Shown here piece after piece: positions 44,284-53,200 of a stretch of 64,000 nucleotides of DNA. The notes beneath the pieces were generated by a model. It did not search any database and had not been told where the DNA came from. It saw only the letters and a program-made list of their open reading frames with translations. Within the stretch, counting starts at the first letter, position 1. The number at the start of each line of letters is the position of its first letter. The DNA lies in NCBI GenBank assembly GCA_963813555.1, contig CAWEZX010000004.1:124001-188000 (forward strand), given 5' to 3'. Source of the stretch: Roseiarcus sp963813555 (GTDB lineage Bacteria; Pseudomonadota; Alphaproteobacteria; Rhizobiales; Beijerinckiaceae). The position numbers and the translations under genes were made by a program.

Positions 44284-47046
44284 CTAACGCACAGCGGGCT
44301 CTCGGCTCAGCCCCTCGAGCAGCGGACGCATCGCGTCGAGTTCGGCGCCGAAGCCGGCCCAGTCGCCCGCCTTCAGCCGATCCATCGCCCGATCATAGTC
44401 CGCCAGCGCCTGGCGCGCCCGCTCGTCGCCCGGGCCCGCGGCCGAAGGTGCGGCGAGCGCCGACAGGGCGGCGACCGGCGCGGTTTCCTTGAACAACGCG
44501 GCCAGGGCCGCGGGCAGCGTCTCCTCCATCACCACCCGGTCGCCGTAGGCCGCGATCACCCGCTTCAGTTCCGGCAACTGGCCGGACTGGGCGCGCAGAT
44601 AGAGCGGCGACACGTACAGGATCGAGTTCTCGATCGGCACGACCAAGAGATTCCCGCGAATGACCCGCGAGCCCATCTGATTCCAGAGCGAGATCTGCTG
44701 CGAGATCTCGGTGTTCTGGTTGATGCGGGCCTCGATCTGGAACGGCCCGTAGACGAGCTTTTCCTTCGGGAACTCATAGACGATGAGCTTGCCGTACTCG
44801 GGCGGATCGCAGCGCGCCGCAAGCCAGGCGATCATGTTCTCGCGCTGGCTCGGCGCCATGGGGAGCATGAGGAAGAACTCGGTCTGCGTTTCGCCGGGCA
44901 GGCGCATCATGATGTAGTACGGCGCCATCCTCGCTCCGCCGCCGGTGTCCGACGCGTCGGGGGAGACAGGCTCGCGGGGAAACTGCCAAAGGTCCTCACG
45001 ATTATAGAACACCTCGGGCACGTCCATGTGATAGGCGCGGTACTGGAGCGCCTGAATGTTGAACAGGTCCTCGGGATAGCGGATGTGCTTTTGCAGATCC
45101 GGCGGCATCGCAGCGAACGGCTTGAACAGCGAGGGGAAGATGCGGCCGTAGGTGGCGACGATCGGATCGGCCGGGTCCGCCACATAGAAGTTGACCGTCC
45201 CGTTGTAAGCGTCGATCACCACCTTCACTGAATTGCGGATGTAGTTGAGATCGCCGCCGTCGGGCGCCGGCTGGGCGTAGGGGAACCAGTCGCTCGTGGT
45301 GTAAGCGTCCTGAATCCAGTAGAGCCGCCTTTCGCTGATCACCATATAGGGGTCGCGATCGAGCTTAAGGAACGGCGCGATCGTCTCCACACGATCCCTG
45401 ATGTTGCGATGAAGCATGATCCTGCTCTCGCCGATGATGTAGTTGCTGAGCAGGATGTTGAGGTCGTCCAGTTGCCAGGCGAACAGGGCCCTCCAACCGA
45501 TCCCGCCGATGGGGATGCCGTCCGCGCCGTCGTAAGGGGCGTAGACGTTGTCCTTGCCCTTGGGATAGTCGAACTCCGGCGTGCTCCCTTTGACAATGAC
45601 GTAGCCGGCGTCGCTTTGTCCGAAATAGATGCGCGGCTCGGTTATCGGCGGACCGCCGGTCGCCACCGGCGGGATATCCTTCAGGTAAAAGGTCGGCAGA
45701 CCCTCGGCAGTCTTCTGGGTGACCGGGGACATCACCATTCCGTTGCCGTGGGTGAACAAGAGATGCAGGTTGACCCAGGTTTGGGCGTTGGCTGACAGGA
45801 GCGAAGGGTCAAGCTCGCGCGCCGAGAGCATCACCTGCTGATAGGAATCGCCGAGATGGTAGCGATCGACATCGACCTCGAGGAACCGGTAGTAGGTGCG
45901 GATCTCCTGCAGTTGCGCGTAGGTGTCCAACAGCGGCTGCCAGTCCCATAGCCGAATGTTGTTCACGGTCCCGCTGTCGTCCTTGAGCGACTGAAAGGTG
46001 AGATCCTGTTCCGCCGCGAACGGTTTCACCGCGATCTGGCCGAGGTTATAGGCTTCCCGCGTGAGGGCGATGTTTCGCTGAATGTACGGCGTCTCCAGCT
46101 GCAGTTCGTTCGGCTTGACAAAGAAGCGCTCGAACAGCCCGGGGATGACTTCAGCAAACAGGAACGAGCCGCCGAACACCAACAGAGGCGCGGCGATCAG
46201 GAGGCGGACCGTGCGTAGACCCACGTTGGCAAACGCGACAATGGCCGCAATTGCCGCAAGGACAATAAGCAGCCAGAGCGCCGGCAGCTCGACATGAACG
46301 TCGGCATAGCCAGCGCCGACGACAACGCCGTTGTCGTTATAGAGCAGAAGATATCGGTCTAACGCGTAAGACCAGACTTTGATCGCGAAATAGAGACCGA
46401 GCAGCGCGGAGCCATGGGCGATTGCCGCGGACGAGAAACGCCGAGGAGGATCCAGAGTGATGTCGTCGTGCAGGAAGTAAATCGAGCCGGCCATCAGGCT
46501 GGCGAGCAGCAGGACCCACAGCAGCCAGTTCTTGATCGCGACGTAGACCGGCAGCGAGAAGAGGTAGAAGCCGATGTCTTTGTCGAACAGCGGATCGTTC
46601 CGGCCGTATGGCGCCTGATAGAGGAACCGGAGGACGAGGTCCCACCTTTCGCTCTCGCCCATGGCGACGAGCAGTCCGAGGATGAGCGCGACGGCGAGGA
46701 TGATGAGACGCCCTACCAATGGCGACGGCTGAAGTCCGTATGACCCCGCCCATGGCCCGGACGACCTCTGAAAGGTCGCGACGCCCGGATCGAACGCCGC
46801 CGGAAGCCGCGGCCGTGGCCTTGACGCAAACCGGAGCGCCAAGTTTGCGTTCGCCCAGAGAAGCAAAGTCGAGACGCCAAAGACAACCACGAAGAGAGCC
46901 GCCTTCGCGACGAAAGCGGTCCAAAAGACGCCCACATACCGGATCGACGAGAACCACGCCCAGTCGACCACGACTCTCGTGATGCGCCCGAGCGCGAACA
47001 GCAAGACGATGACGGCGGTCGGCACGCCAAAGCGGCGCCAGGGCAT
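44284..47046 (-). CDS. UPF0182 family large membrane protein
   Basis: A 920-residue protein of the UPF0182 (COG1615) family. Seven hydrophobic helices occupy roughly the first 320 residues, followed by a large extracytoplasmic domain containing WDWQPLLDTYAQLQEIR, FVEFDVDRYH-like and THGNGMVMSPV motifs typical of the family. The start at 47046 is favoured by GGGAGG seven bases upstream; a start at 47106 would add non-helical residues. Function unknown. It stands alone between the groEL remnant and an IS200 element and is intact, one of the few complete large genes in this part. Confidence 0.88.
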   Translation of the reverse strand: MPWRRFGVPTAVIVLLFALGRITRVVVDWAWFSSIRYVGVFWTAFVAKAALFVVVFGVSTLLLWANANLALRFASRPRPRLPAAFDPGVATFQRSSGPWAGSYGLQPSPLVGRLIILAVALILGLLVAMGESERWDLVLRFLYQAPYGRNDPLFDKDIGFYLFSLPVYVAIKNWLLWVLLLASLMAGSIYFLHDDITLDPPRRFSSAAIAHGSALLGLYFAIKVWSYALDRYLLLYNDNGVVVGAGYADVHVELPALWLLIVLAAIAAIVAFANVGLRTVRLLIAAPLLVFGGSFLFAEVIPGLFERFFVKPNELQLETPYIQRNIALTREAYNLGQIAVKPFAAEQDLTFQSLKDDSGTVNNIRLWDWQPLLDTYAQLQEIRTYYRFLEVDVDRYHLGDSYQQVMLSARELDPSLLSANAQTWVNLHLLFTHGNGMVMSPVTQKTAEGLPTFYLKDIPPVATGGPPITEPRIYFGQSDAGYVIVKGSTPEFDYPKGKDNVYAPYDGADGIPIGGIGWRALFAWQLDDLNILLSNYIIGESRIMLHRNIRDRVETIAPFLKLDRDPYMVISERRLYWIQDAYTTSDWFPYAQPAPDGGDLNYIRNSVKVVIDAYNGTVNFYVADPADPIVATYGRIFPSLFKPFAAMPPDLQKHIRYPEDLFNIQALQYRAYHMDVPEVFYNREDLWQFPREPVSPDASDTGGGARMAPYYIMMRLPGETQTEFFLMLPMAPSQRENMIAWLAARCDPPEYGKLIVYEFPKEKLVYGPFQIEARINQNTEISQQISLWNQMGSRVIRGNLLVVPIENSILYVSPLYLRAQSGQLPELKRVIAAYGDRVVMEETLPAALAALFKETAPVAALSALAAPSAAGPGDERARQALADYDRAMDRLKAGDWAGFGAELDAMRPLLEGLSREPAVR

Positions 47047-47456
47047 GCTCCCTCCCGTTGGCGAGGATCCCGCTTCAGAGACTGACAGCCGCAGCAGTAT
47101 TGGCAAGCGTTGGAGCTTGCGCCCCGGCGCGAGCTATCGTGAGACGGAACCTGCCGGGCCCCACGGGCCAGACGGATCGGATTCGCTTGCCATGGGCTCG
47201 ACTGAGGGTGATAACGTCTGAACCGGCATCCGCCAGATGGCAGCCGGAGGCCTTCGCGGACCTCCTGGTGGAGCTGAGGGGATTCCAACCGATGGCCATC
47301 GCGGGCGCAGTGAGATCTCGAGCTATTCCTCCCTTCGCGGGTTTCAACGTATCCGGTCTCTCGGAGGTTTCCTCCGGCCAAGATGGAGGTGCGCGCGCCC
47401 GGTCCTCATAAAACTCTTCGGCGTGGCCGGTAAACCGGATTATCACGCGCTAATTC
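47047..47456. other. Intergenic stretch upstream of the UPF0182 gene
   Basis: About 410 bases with no supported gene. Minus-strand frames here continue into the UPF0182 gene in the wrong phase. Its promoter should lie here. Confidence 0.4.
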
Positions 47457-48115
47457 CTAGCGTAAGCGGGAGACCCCCCGGCTCTGCCGGGGTGGCAGTA
47501 GAGGTTTGACGTTTCCGGCGGTCCACCGGTGAAGTTCCAACGTGAGCAGCCACTCACACGAAAGGAACTCCACCGATGGACGACTACGAGAGCCTAAGCC
47601 ACACGACATGGACCTGCAAATATCATGTGGTGTTCATTCCCAAATGTCGGCGCAAGGTGCTGTATCTGGAGCTGCGACGACACTTGGGCGAAGTTTTGCG
47701 CAAGCTTGCGCTTCAGAAGGAAGCGAGGGTCGAGGAAGGGCATCTGATGCCCGATCACGTGCACATGCTGTTGTTGATTCCGCCGAAATACGCAGTGTCG
47801 CAGGTGGTCGGGTACATCAAGGGCAAGAGCGCGATCCACCTGGCCCGGGTATATGGGGAGCGCAAGCGCAACTTCGTGGGGCAGCACTTCTGGGCGCGGG
47901 GGTTCTTCGTCAATACGGTCGGCCGTGACGAGGAGGCCATCCGGGCTTGCATCCGCAACCAAGAGAAGGAAGATCAGAGGCTCGAACAAATGAACCTCTG
48001 GCGCTGAAAAAGCCGCCTTTAGGCGGCTCCAAACATCAAGGGCCGCGTCAGCGACCCTCCTACCGCTTTGAGCGGTTCAAATCCTAAAGCCCCCGGCTTT
48101 GCCGGGGGATACTTA
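47457..48115 (+). mobile_element. IS200/IS605-type element, copy 1 (intact)
   Basis: About 659 bases. The left end starts CTAGCGTAAGCGGGAG and has hairpin CCCCGGC-TCT-GCCGGGG at 47476-47492. The right end has hairpin CCCCCGGC-TTT-GCCGGGGG before GATACTTAC. Ends are defined by comparison with copy 3 at 59.6 kb. As usual for this family there are no inverted repeats or target duplication. It has cut a MarR-like gene on its right. Confidence 0.88.
47576..48007 (+). CDS. tnpA: IS200/IS605-family transposase TnpA
   Basis: A 143-residue Y1 HUH transposase. The histidine pair is in MPDHVHMLLLIPP (residues 60-72) and the nucleophile tyrosine in QVVGYIKGKSA near residue 82. The N-terminus TTWTCKYHVVFIPKCRRKVL is typical. 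It is intact here; copy 3 of the same element is frameshifted and copy 2 is truncated after about 25 codons. No TnpB partner is present, so it is the IS200 form. Confidence 0.92.
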   Translation: MDDYESLSHTTWTCKYHVVFIPKCRRKVLYLELRRHLGEVLRKLALQKEARVEEGHLMPDHVHMLLLIPPKYAVSQVVGYIKGKSAIHLARVYGERKRNFVGQHFWARGFFVNTVGRDEEAIRACIRNQEKEDQRLEQMNLWR

Positions 48116-48119
48116 CCGT

Positions 48120-48310
48120 GGATGAGGACCGCGCATCGCGCGCAAGTCATGCCTGAGAGCCGCGCGCGCAGCTCTCAGTCGAAGCGAGTACGCGCCAACC
48201 GAGCTGTTTCGTCCAGCAGCCCTACAATCGTATTCGGATCATTCGTGATGGGATACTCCCTGGCCTGCGATGCCGGCCCCGCGGCCGAGGCGCTGCTGTC
48301 CGGCGCGTAG
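48120..48310 (-). pseudogene. MarR-like regulator N-terminal fragment
   Basis: The minus strand encodes NTIVGLLDETARLARTRFD, a TGA stop, then ELRARLSGMTCARCAVLI, similar to the first helices of MarR regulators, and breaks at the IS200 right end. The internal stop and the truncation make it non-functional. Identification rests on a short stretch only. Confidence 0.4.
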
Positions 48311-48353
48311 CCGGCGTCGCTCCGGATCGCAAACAATCGTTCCATGGCGACGA

Positions 48354-48539
48354 TTACGCCGTCACGCCCAATCGTTTTTTGCTACCGCCCCAGCCCTGAC
48401 CGGCGATGGCGCCATGGTCGGAGCAATAGACCCCATCGCAAGACGCGCCGCAGTAGAAGCGCTCCTCAACCTGCGGCAACGTCGCCCAGCTATCCCACAT
48501 CGGCCATCGGCAAGCCTTCGATCGAAGTTCCCAAATCAA
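48354..48539 (-). CDS. Small protein with GcrA-like C-terminal motif
   Basis: About 61 residues. The spacing CRWP, then FYCGA, then YCSDHGAIA matches the cysteine/histidine-rich C-terminal motif of GcrA-type cell-cycle regulators (CxWP...FFCG...YCxxH). The GcrA helix-turn-helix is absent, so this is either a truncated paralogue or an independent small zinc-binding protein. TTG at 48539 is a guess; the frame is open further upstream to 48704. Limited evidence. Confidence 0.4.
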   Translation of the reverse strand: MIWELRSKACRWPMWDSWATLPQVEERFYCGASCDGVYCSDHGAIAGQGWGGSKKRLGVTA

Positions 48540-48710
48540 GAGGGGATTGTTTGTGCTTTCGCTCACCCAAGGCGAGGAGGCCGTTTGATAAGACAAATCT
48601 GCGTCGCACGCATCTTGATTAAGTCCGGCGCTTTGGAATCGTCCGTTCCTTCCGCTGCCTGGAACGGGCGCGATAGAGTTGCCGTGACGAGCCAAGAACT
48701 GCATCGTCTA

Positions 48711-48995
48711 TCAGGCCATTTCCGCAAACTTGACCGCGATACCGACGGCGACGACGCGCTGCAAGGGAGCGCCGTCAATGTCGGCACGCTTGACGCCGTT
48801 GATCTCAAAAACGAGATCGATAATCGCGTCCGCGTCATATTCTTCCGCTTCGCGAATCAGCGCCCGGACTGCCGTCAGGCGATCCGCTTCAGCGATGGGA
48901 GCGTCGACGGAGCGCCACTCGGAGGACGCCTTGATGCGGCCGATTGAATGAAAGCCGCGGCCGTCTTCGAGCTTATCGAAGTGACTGACCTGCAT
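48711..48995 (-). CDS. Small YbjQ/DUF74-like protein
   Basis: A 94-residue protein, MQVSHFDKLEDGRGFHSIG, then REAEEYDADAIIDLVFEING and AVGIAVKF. The helix-strand pattern with ADAIIDLVFE near the middle resembles the YbjQ/heavy-metal-binding fold. AAGAGG lies upstream of the ATG at 48995. Function unknown; single gene, intact. Confidence 0.55.
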   Translation of the reverse strand: MQVSHFDKLEDGRGFHSIGRIKASSEWRSVDAPIAEADRLTAVRALIREAEEYDADAIIDLVFEINGVKRADIDGAPLQRVVAVGIAVKFAEMA

Positions 48996-49077
48996 TTCCG
49001 TCCACCTCTTTCTTGTCGCGTTCGCGCGAAGCCTGTGGGGCGCCTTGTGGCGCGCCGTGATATGGGGGGAGCTGGCG

Positions 49078-49191
49078 TCACCGCATCCACCGGTGGTCGC
49101 GGCGAGCCTGATGCCTCCGAAGGAACAAGGGCAGGCAGAGGACGACGGCGCAGATGGCGACGGTCAGCCAGAAGAAGGTGTTGTCGCTCAT
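49078..49191 (-). CDS. 37-residue single-helix membrane protein
   Basis: A small open frame, MSDNTFFWLTVAICAVVLCL, then a basic tail LFLRRHQARRDHRW. One transmembrane helix with positive-inside tail. It starts inside the stop of the preceding small gene (ATGA overlap), which argues for real translation. No family recognised. Confidence 0.5.
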   Translation of the reverse strand: MSDNTFFWLTVAICAVVLCLPLFLRRHQARRDHRWMR

Positions 49192-49346
49192 CCCGTTATG
49201 GTCCCGCTCGTGCAGGTGACGGTGTTGTCGGTCGCCATCGCAGTCGTGTTGACGGCGGCGCTGGCATGAGCCGGAGCAGCAACGAGGGCGCGCGCTAAAG
49301 CCAGAACAAAGATCGCGGCGCAGACGCGGACACCCTCACTGTGCAT
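49188..49346 (-). CDS. 52-residue secreted small protein
   Basis: Starts MHSEGVRVCAAIFVLALARA with an apparent signal peptide ending at AHA/S near residue 28, leaving a short mature peptide with one cysteine. A strong ribosome-binding site GGAAGGAGG lies six bases upstream of the ATG at 49346. It is divergent from the LysR gene and coupled to the membrane protein that follows, so it may be the target of that regulator. Function unknown. Confidence 0.5.
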   Translation of the reverse strand: MHSEGVRVCAAIFVLALARALVAAPAHASAAVNTTAMATDNTVTCTSGTITG

Positions 49347-49394
49347 GAGCGCCTCCTTCCAGTGCTAACGGTATCGACGCGAGACCCAAATGAA

Positions 49395-49414
49395 AATGCT
49401 ATATCTATTGCATT
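49395..49414. promoter_or_regulatory. Candidate LysR-type operator
   Basis: AATGC-N10-GCATT, a dyad with AT-rich centre, lies between the divergent lysR and small-protein genes, 23 bases before the lysR start. Size and position fit a LysR regulator that controls itself and the divergent unit. Confidence 0.45.
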
Positions 49415-49436
49415 AGGTACTGAGAGGAGCTCAGGA

Positions 49437-50375
49437 ATGGATCGTGGTGACCTGGCCAACTTGACCGCATTCGTCGCTGTCGCCGATCAACGAAGCTTTC
49501 GGGCCGCGGCGGCGCAACTCGGCGTCACGCCATCTGCGCTTAGCCATTCGATGCGGCAGCTGGAAGAGCGTCTCGGGGTGCGCCTGCTGAACCGCACGAC
49601 GCGCAGTGTATCGGCGACCGACGCCGGCATGCGTTTGCTCGAGCAACTGCGGCCGTCAATCGATCAAATTGCCGGCGCGCTGGAGAACTTGAACCAAGAG
49701 CGAAAGCGACCGTTTGGGCGACTACGGATCTATGCATCGCATTTTGCGGCAGCAACGGTCGTGGCGCCGGTTTGGGGACGCTTCTTGTCGAAGTATCCGG
49801 AAATCCACCTTGAGCTCCAGGTGGGCGAGGCGCCGATCGATATCGTCGCCAAGGGATTCGACGCCGGGATTGCTACGCAGGACCGCGCCGCAACGGATAT
49901 GATCGTCGTCCGGGTGACGGGACCACTGAAAGTGGCCTTGGTTGGCGCGCCGTCGTACTTCGCGCGACGCCATGCCCCGCGCACCCCGGATGATCTCGCC
50001 CGTCACAGCTGCGTGCAGTATCGCCGCGGCGCGGATGGCGCCGTGTTCGAGTGGCCGTTCGAGCGGAACGGCAAAGCACGGAAGATCTCCGTGGAGGGCC
50101 GCGTTATGGTCGGCGTTCCCGATTTAGCCGTCCGCGCAGCGGTCGACGGGCTGGGGATCGCCTGTACGGTCGAAGCTTATGCGGAACCGTTCCTGCGCTC
50201 GGGACAGCTGGTCCGTGTGCTGGAAGATTGGTCGCCAACGGTCGAGGGACTGTTCCTCTATTATCCCGGGCGCCGGCAGGTCCCCGCCGCTCTACGCGCG
50301 CTCATCGACCTGATTCGCACGGCCCGCTCGAATACGGCCAAAGGCTCCCTGCCGAACCCTTTCGCGGAGCATTAG
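49437..50375 (+). CDS. LysR-family transcriptional regulator
   Basis: A 312-residue regulator with an N-terminal helix-turn-helix (FRAAAAQLGVTPSALSHSM, residues 22-40, then LEERLGVRLLNRTTRSVSAT) and a substrate-binding domain of the PBP2_CrgA-like type. The ATG at 49437 has GAGAGGAGC upstream; an earlier start at 49341 lacks one. Intact. It is divergent from two tiny genes across a short region with a suitable dyad. Confidence 0.88.
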   Translation: MDRGDLANLTAFVAVADQRSFRAAAAQLGVTPSALSHSMRQLEERLGVRLLNRTTRSVSATDAGMRLLEQLRPSIDQIAGALENLNQERKRPFGRLRIYASHFAAATVVAPVWGRFLSKYPEIHLELQVGEAPIDIVAKGFDAGIATQDRAATDMIVVRVTGPLKVALVGAPSYFARRHAPRTPDDLARHSCVQYRRGADGAVFEWPFERNGKARKISVEGRVMVGVPDLAVRAAVDGLGIACTVEAYAEPFLRSGQLVRVLEDWSPTVEGLFLYYPGRRQVPAALRALIDLIRTARSNTAKGSLPNPFAEH

Positions 50376-50908
50376 AGCGAGCTGCTTTTGGGGCGGCCGA
50401 AAGGCAATGGCTCGGACGACAATCTATTGCAGAAAATCAGAAATCAAGGTAAGCTTGCCCCATGAACAATCCTGCGCTTCCGCATGGCCTCGACCGTGGG
50501 CTCCCGTTCCGCCTCTCACGCTAAGGAAAAGGGGCGAGAAATATTCTTCCGGCTAAAAGCCGCGTAACCCATTGATAAGTCTCGTTTCGGACGAGAGAAT
50601 CCAAGGAAATCCAAGGAAATCCAACCCTCATAATCGGGGGTTTTCGCAGCGAAACGGCCAGGGGCCAAGAAAACCCAAATCGACCGGATGAGCCTCCGGT
50701 CCGCGCCGGGAAGGCAGCCGAACCAACTCCATCCAAAGGCCAAGCGCCCTAGGCGCGTCACCGAACAACCCGAAGCCGATTCCCGAAGAGCGGCTTGGGT
50801 CGATTTCACCCCTCCGCCGGCCGTCCAGGCATGACCGCAATTTGCGCCCGTTCCGGCCCTCATCTTGGCCACATGCGGCGAGGAGGTGTGGGGCCGAAAG
50901 ACGGCCCG
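50376..50908. other. Intergenic stretch with short tandem repeat
   Basis: About 530 bases with no supported gene. At 50598-50624 the 10-base unit AATCCAAGGA is repeated 2.7 times (AATCCAAGGAAATCCAAGGA and on). The rest has stop codons in all frames or only unsupported short frames. Confidence 0.5.
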
Positions 50909-51358
50909 ATGGAGTGTCGAAAGTTTAAGCTCGCAACCTCGTGGAATGCCGCCGGAAAGTTCGTGGTCGCCGTGCTCGCGGCCTTCGCCAGCGTCAGCAC
51001 CGAGGCAAGAGCGATGCTGGTCTATTCCTACTATTCGGATCAGATCATCATAACGACGAACGAAAGGCGCAGCGGCCCGGTCGATTTTCCGCCGGAAGTC
51101 GGACCTTCCATAGCGGCCTGCTGGCGAGCGCCGCATCCGGGCGACCAAATCACCGTCCAGTTGAGCTTCAGACGCGACGGTTCGATCTTCGGCAAGCCGA
51201 GGGTCAACTATGTGAACCCGATGAATGGCTCGAGCACTCAGGCGCTCGCCAAGTCCATCTTTAAGGCGATCGATGCGTGCCTGCCGCTCCAGTTCACCCC
51301 GCGCTTGGCGGCCAACATTGCGGGACAGGTCTTCGTCATCCGCTTTGTCGCGCCGTGA
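50909..51358 (+). CDS. Periplasmic TonB-C-like domain protein
   Basis: A 149-residue protein with an N-terminal signal sequence (KFVVAVLAAFASVSTEARA) and a soluble domain in which QITVQLSFRRDGSIFGKPRV resembles the TonB C-terminal strand-helix-strand fold (vxfxldrdGxi..). It lacks the transmembrane-plus-proline linker of real TonB, so it is a stand-alone periplasmic relative of unknown role. Start at 50909 is uncertain; a start at 50873 or earlier is possible. Confidence 0.55.
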   Translation: MECRKFKLATSWNAAGKFVVAVLAAFASVSTEARAMLVYSYYSDQIIITTNERRSGPVDFPPEVGPSIAACWRAPHPGDQITVQLSFRRDGSIFGKPRVNYVNPMNGSSTQALAKSIFKAIDACLPLQFTPRLAANIAGQVFVIRFVAP

Positions 51359-51421
51359 TCGCAATGAGCAAGCTGCGCTTCTGCAGATCGCTGGAGGCGT
51401 GACCATCACCGCCGGTCATTC

Positions 51422-52742
51422 TCAGTGGTCCGCTGGATGAACGAGGCTGGCGACCGGCCAAAGCGGGGCGATCATCGGCCACTTTCCTGGAGGCAGATTA
51501 GCGTTCTCACGTATGGCGACCCTCGCGTCCCACCAGCCACCGCCGCCCATGGCCACGAATAGCTGGACTGTATCCTGGTAGCGTTGTGCTTCCGCCCGAA
51601 CATAGCCTAGCTGCGCCTGCTGATATTGGCGTTGAGCGTCGAGCAAGTTCAGAACACCGATGCCACCGCCGCTATAATTGACTCTTTGCAAACGGAGCGA
51701 CTCTGTCGCCGTGTCGAGGGCCCGCTTCTGCGCCTCCAGTAGCTTTGCATCATGAGCAAGCGCCTGAAGGATGTCCGCGACTTGCCCGAACGCCTGCAAG
51801 AGGACTTGTTGGTAGTCCGCGGCAGATGCTTTGAAGGCGGCAAGCGCCGCTTGACGGTCGGCCTCTCGCATACCGCCATCGAAGACGGGCTGCGTAACAC
51901 CCGCTGCGACGCTCCACACCAGGCCGGCGGGACTGAAAAGAGTTCCCCGTTCAGCGAAGAGCCTGAGACCCCGGCCGAGAGGGTGATCTGTGGATAAAGT
52001 TGCGCCGTCGCGATACCGATCTCCGCGCTGGCGGCGTGAAGTTGCGCCTCCGCCGCTTGAATATCGGGGCGCTGATGGACCAGCTCCGAGGGTAGGCTGA
52101 CGGGCAGCCGGCGAGGAAGCGTCATTGCAGTCAAATCGAATTCTGGCGGCGACCAATTGCCTGGCGCGCGGCCGACGAGAACAGCCAACGCGTGTTTAGC
52201 CACGCTCAACTGCTGATCGAGCCCGGGCAGCAATGTTTCATCGGCTGCGAGCTGGCTTTCCGCTAAGATCACATCGCTATCGGGTAAGGAGCCCGCCAGA
52301 CGCTCCTTGCGCACCAACTCCACATTCTGCTGATCAATATCAATAATATCCTGGACGGCCTTCAGCTGAGCGCGGACGGCAGCGCTCTGAACGGCTTGCG
52401 CCACCGTATTTCCCGTCAGACTCAGATATGCCGCGTTCAGTTCATCGCGTTGGTAATCGGCCAGCGCGGATTCCTGCTCGATATGCCGACGCGTTCCGCC
52501 GAATAGGTCAGGCGTGTAGCTGGCAGTTGGGCCGACCTGGATGAAATTGAAGGCCGGTGGAAGCGGAGCTTGATTGGGCGTCAATCCAAAACTGGCGGCG
52601 GTTTGCTTCTCTTGAGTGACACCGGCGTTAAAGCCCACTTGCGGATAAAGCGCGCTTAACGCCGCGGCGATCGCCTCGCGGGCCTCAGCGAGCCGCGCTT
52701 TTGCGCTTTCTAGCGTACGGCTACCTATAATTGCCTGCTTGA
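51422..52742 (-). pseudogene. NodT-family outer membrane efflux protein, truncated and frameshifted
   Basis: An outer membrane factor of RND efflux systems. From the break it reads LTLVKQAIIGSRTLESAKAR, then ALYPQVGFNAGV, PSELVHQRPDIQAAEAQLHA and, after a frame change near 51,955, LVWSVAAGVTQPVFDGG and GVLNLLDAQRQYQQAQLGY, the standard NodT order. The lipoprotein signal and first ~50 residues are replaced by the IS200 copy at 52,743. The frame change lies in a run of four T where one more would restore it. No membrane-fusion or pump gene remains nearby. Confidence 0.88.
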
Positions 52743-52936
52743 CTAGCGTAAGCGGGAGACCCCCCGGCTCTGCCGGGGTGGCAGTAGAGGTTTGACGTTT
52801 CCGGCGGTCCACCGGTGAAGTTCCAACGTGAGCAGCCACTCACACGAAAGGAACTCCACCGATGGACGACTACGAGAGCCTAAGCCACACGACATGGACC
52901 TGCAAATATCATGTGGTGTTCATTCCCAAATGTCGG
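52743..52936 (+). mobile_element. IS200/IS605-type element, copy 2 (5' fragment)
   Basis: Its first 194 bases look identical to copy 1 from CTAGCGTAAGCGGGAG through the start of tnpA, about 25 codons, ending at CCAAATGTCGG. There it joins recombinase/IS256 sequence. It truncates the efflux gene on its left. Confidence 0.9.
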
Positions 52937-53096
52937 TCCCGTCGCGGAGGTGGTTGGAATTGGGTTGGCGTAGTCTCCGGGTTGCCTAACCCGAACAATT
53001 CCGGCGTTGGCGCGCTGGAATGGAGACCACGCCATGACGAAGGATACCACGAAGGAGGCGGGTGTCGCCGCCGAGGTTTTGCTTTTCGATGATTGG
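52934..53096 (+). repeat. Duplicated recombinase-IS256 junction segment
   Basis: These 163 bases match 31829-31991 with a single T-to-C difference. The segment covers the last codons of the serine recombinase gene, its stop, and the first codons of the IS256 transposase. It therefore copies the junction, not a complete element. Its left join to IS200 shares only CGG. Confidence 0.92.
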
Positions 53097-53200
53097 ATCC
53101 GATGGGCTGCGGGATTTGCGGCTAAGCAGATTCCGTTTGGCTAACCAACGGATAGGTTTTTTGCGGTTGGCTGCCTGCGCCAATTCGCAAGGTGTATGAC

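Noticed and set aside
44275..45231. Plus-strand frame of 318 codons
   Set aside because: Antisense shadow of the UPF0182 gene, rich in Arg and His, no start signal.
47075..47446. Minus-strand frame upstream of UPF0182 resembling a RelE/HigB toxin
   Set aside because: Only weak resemblance (RSVWPVGPGRFRLTI), no antitoxin partner, no ribosome-binding site.
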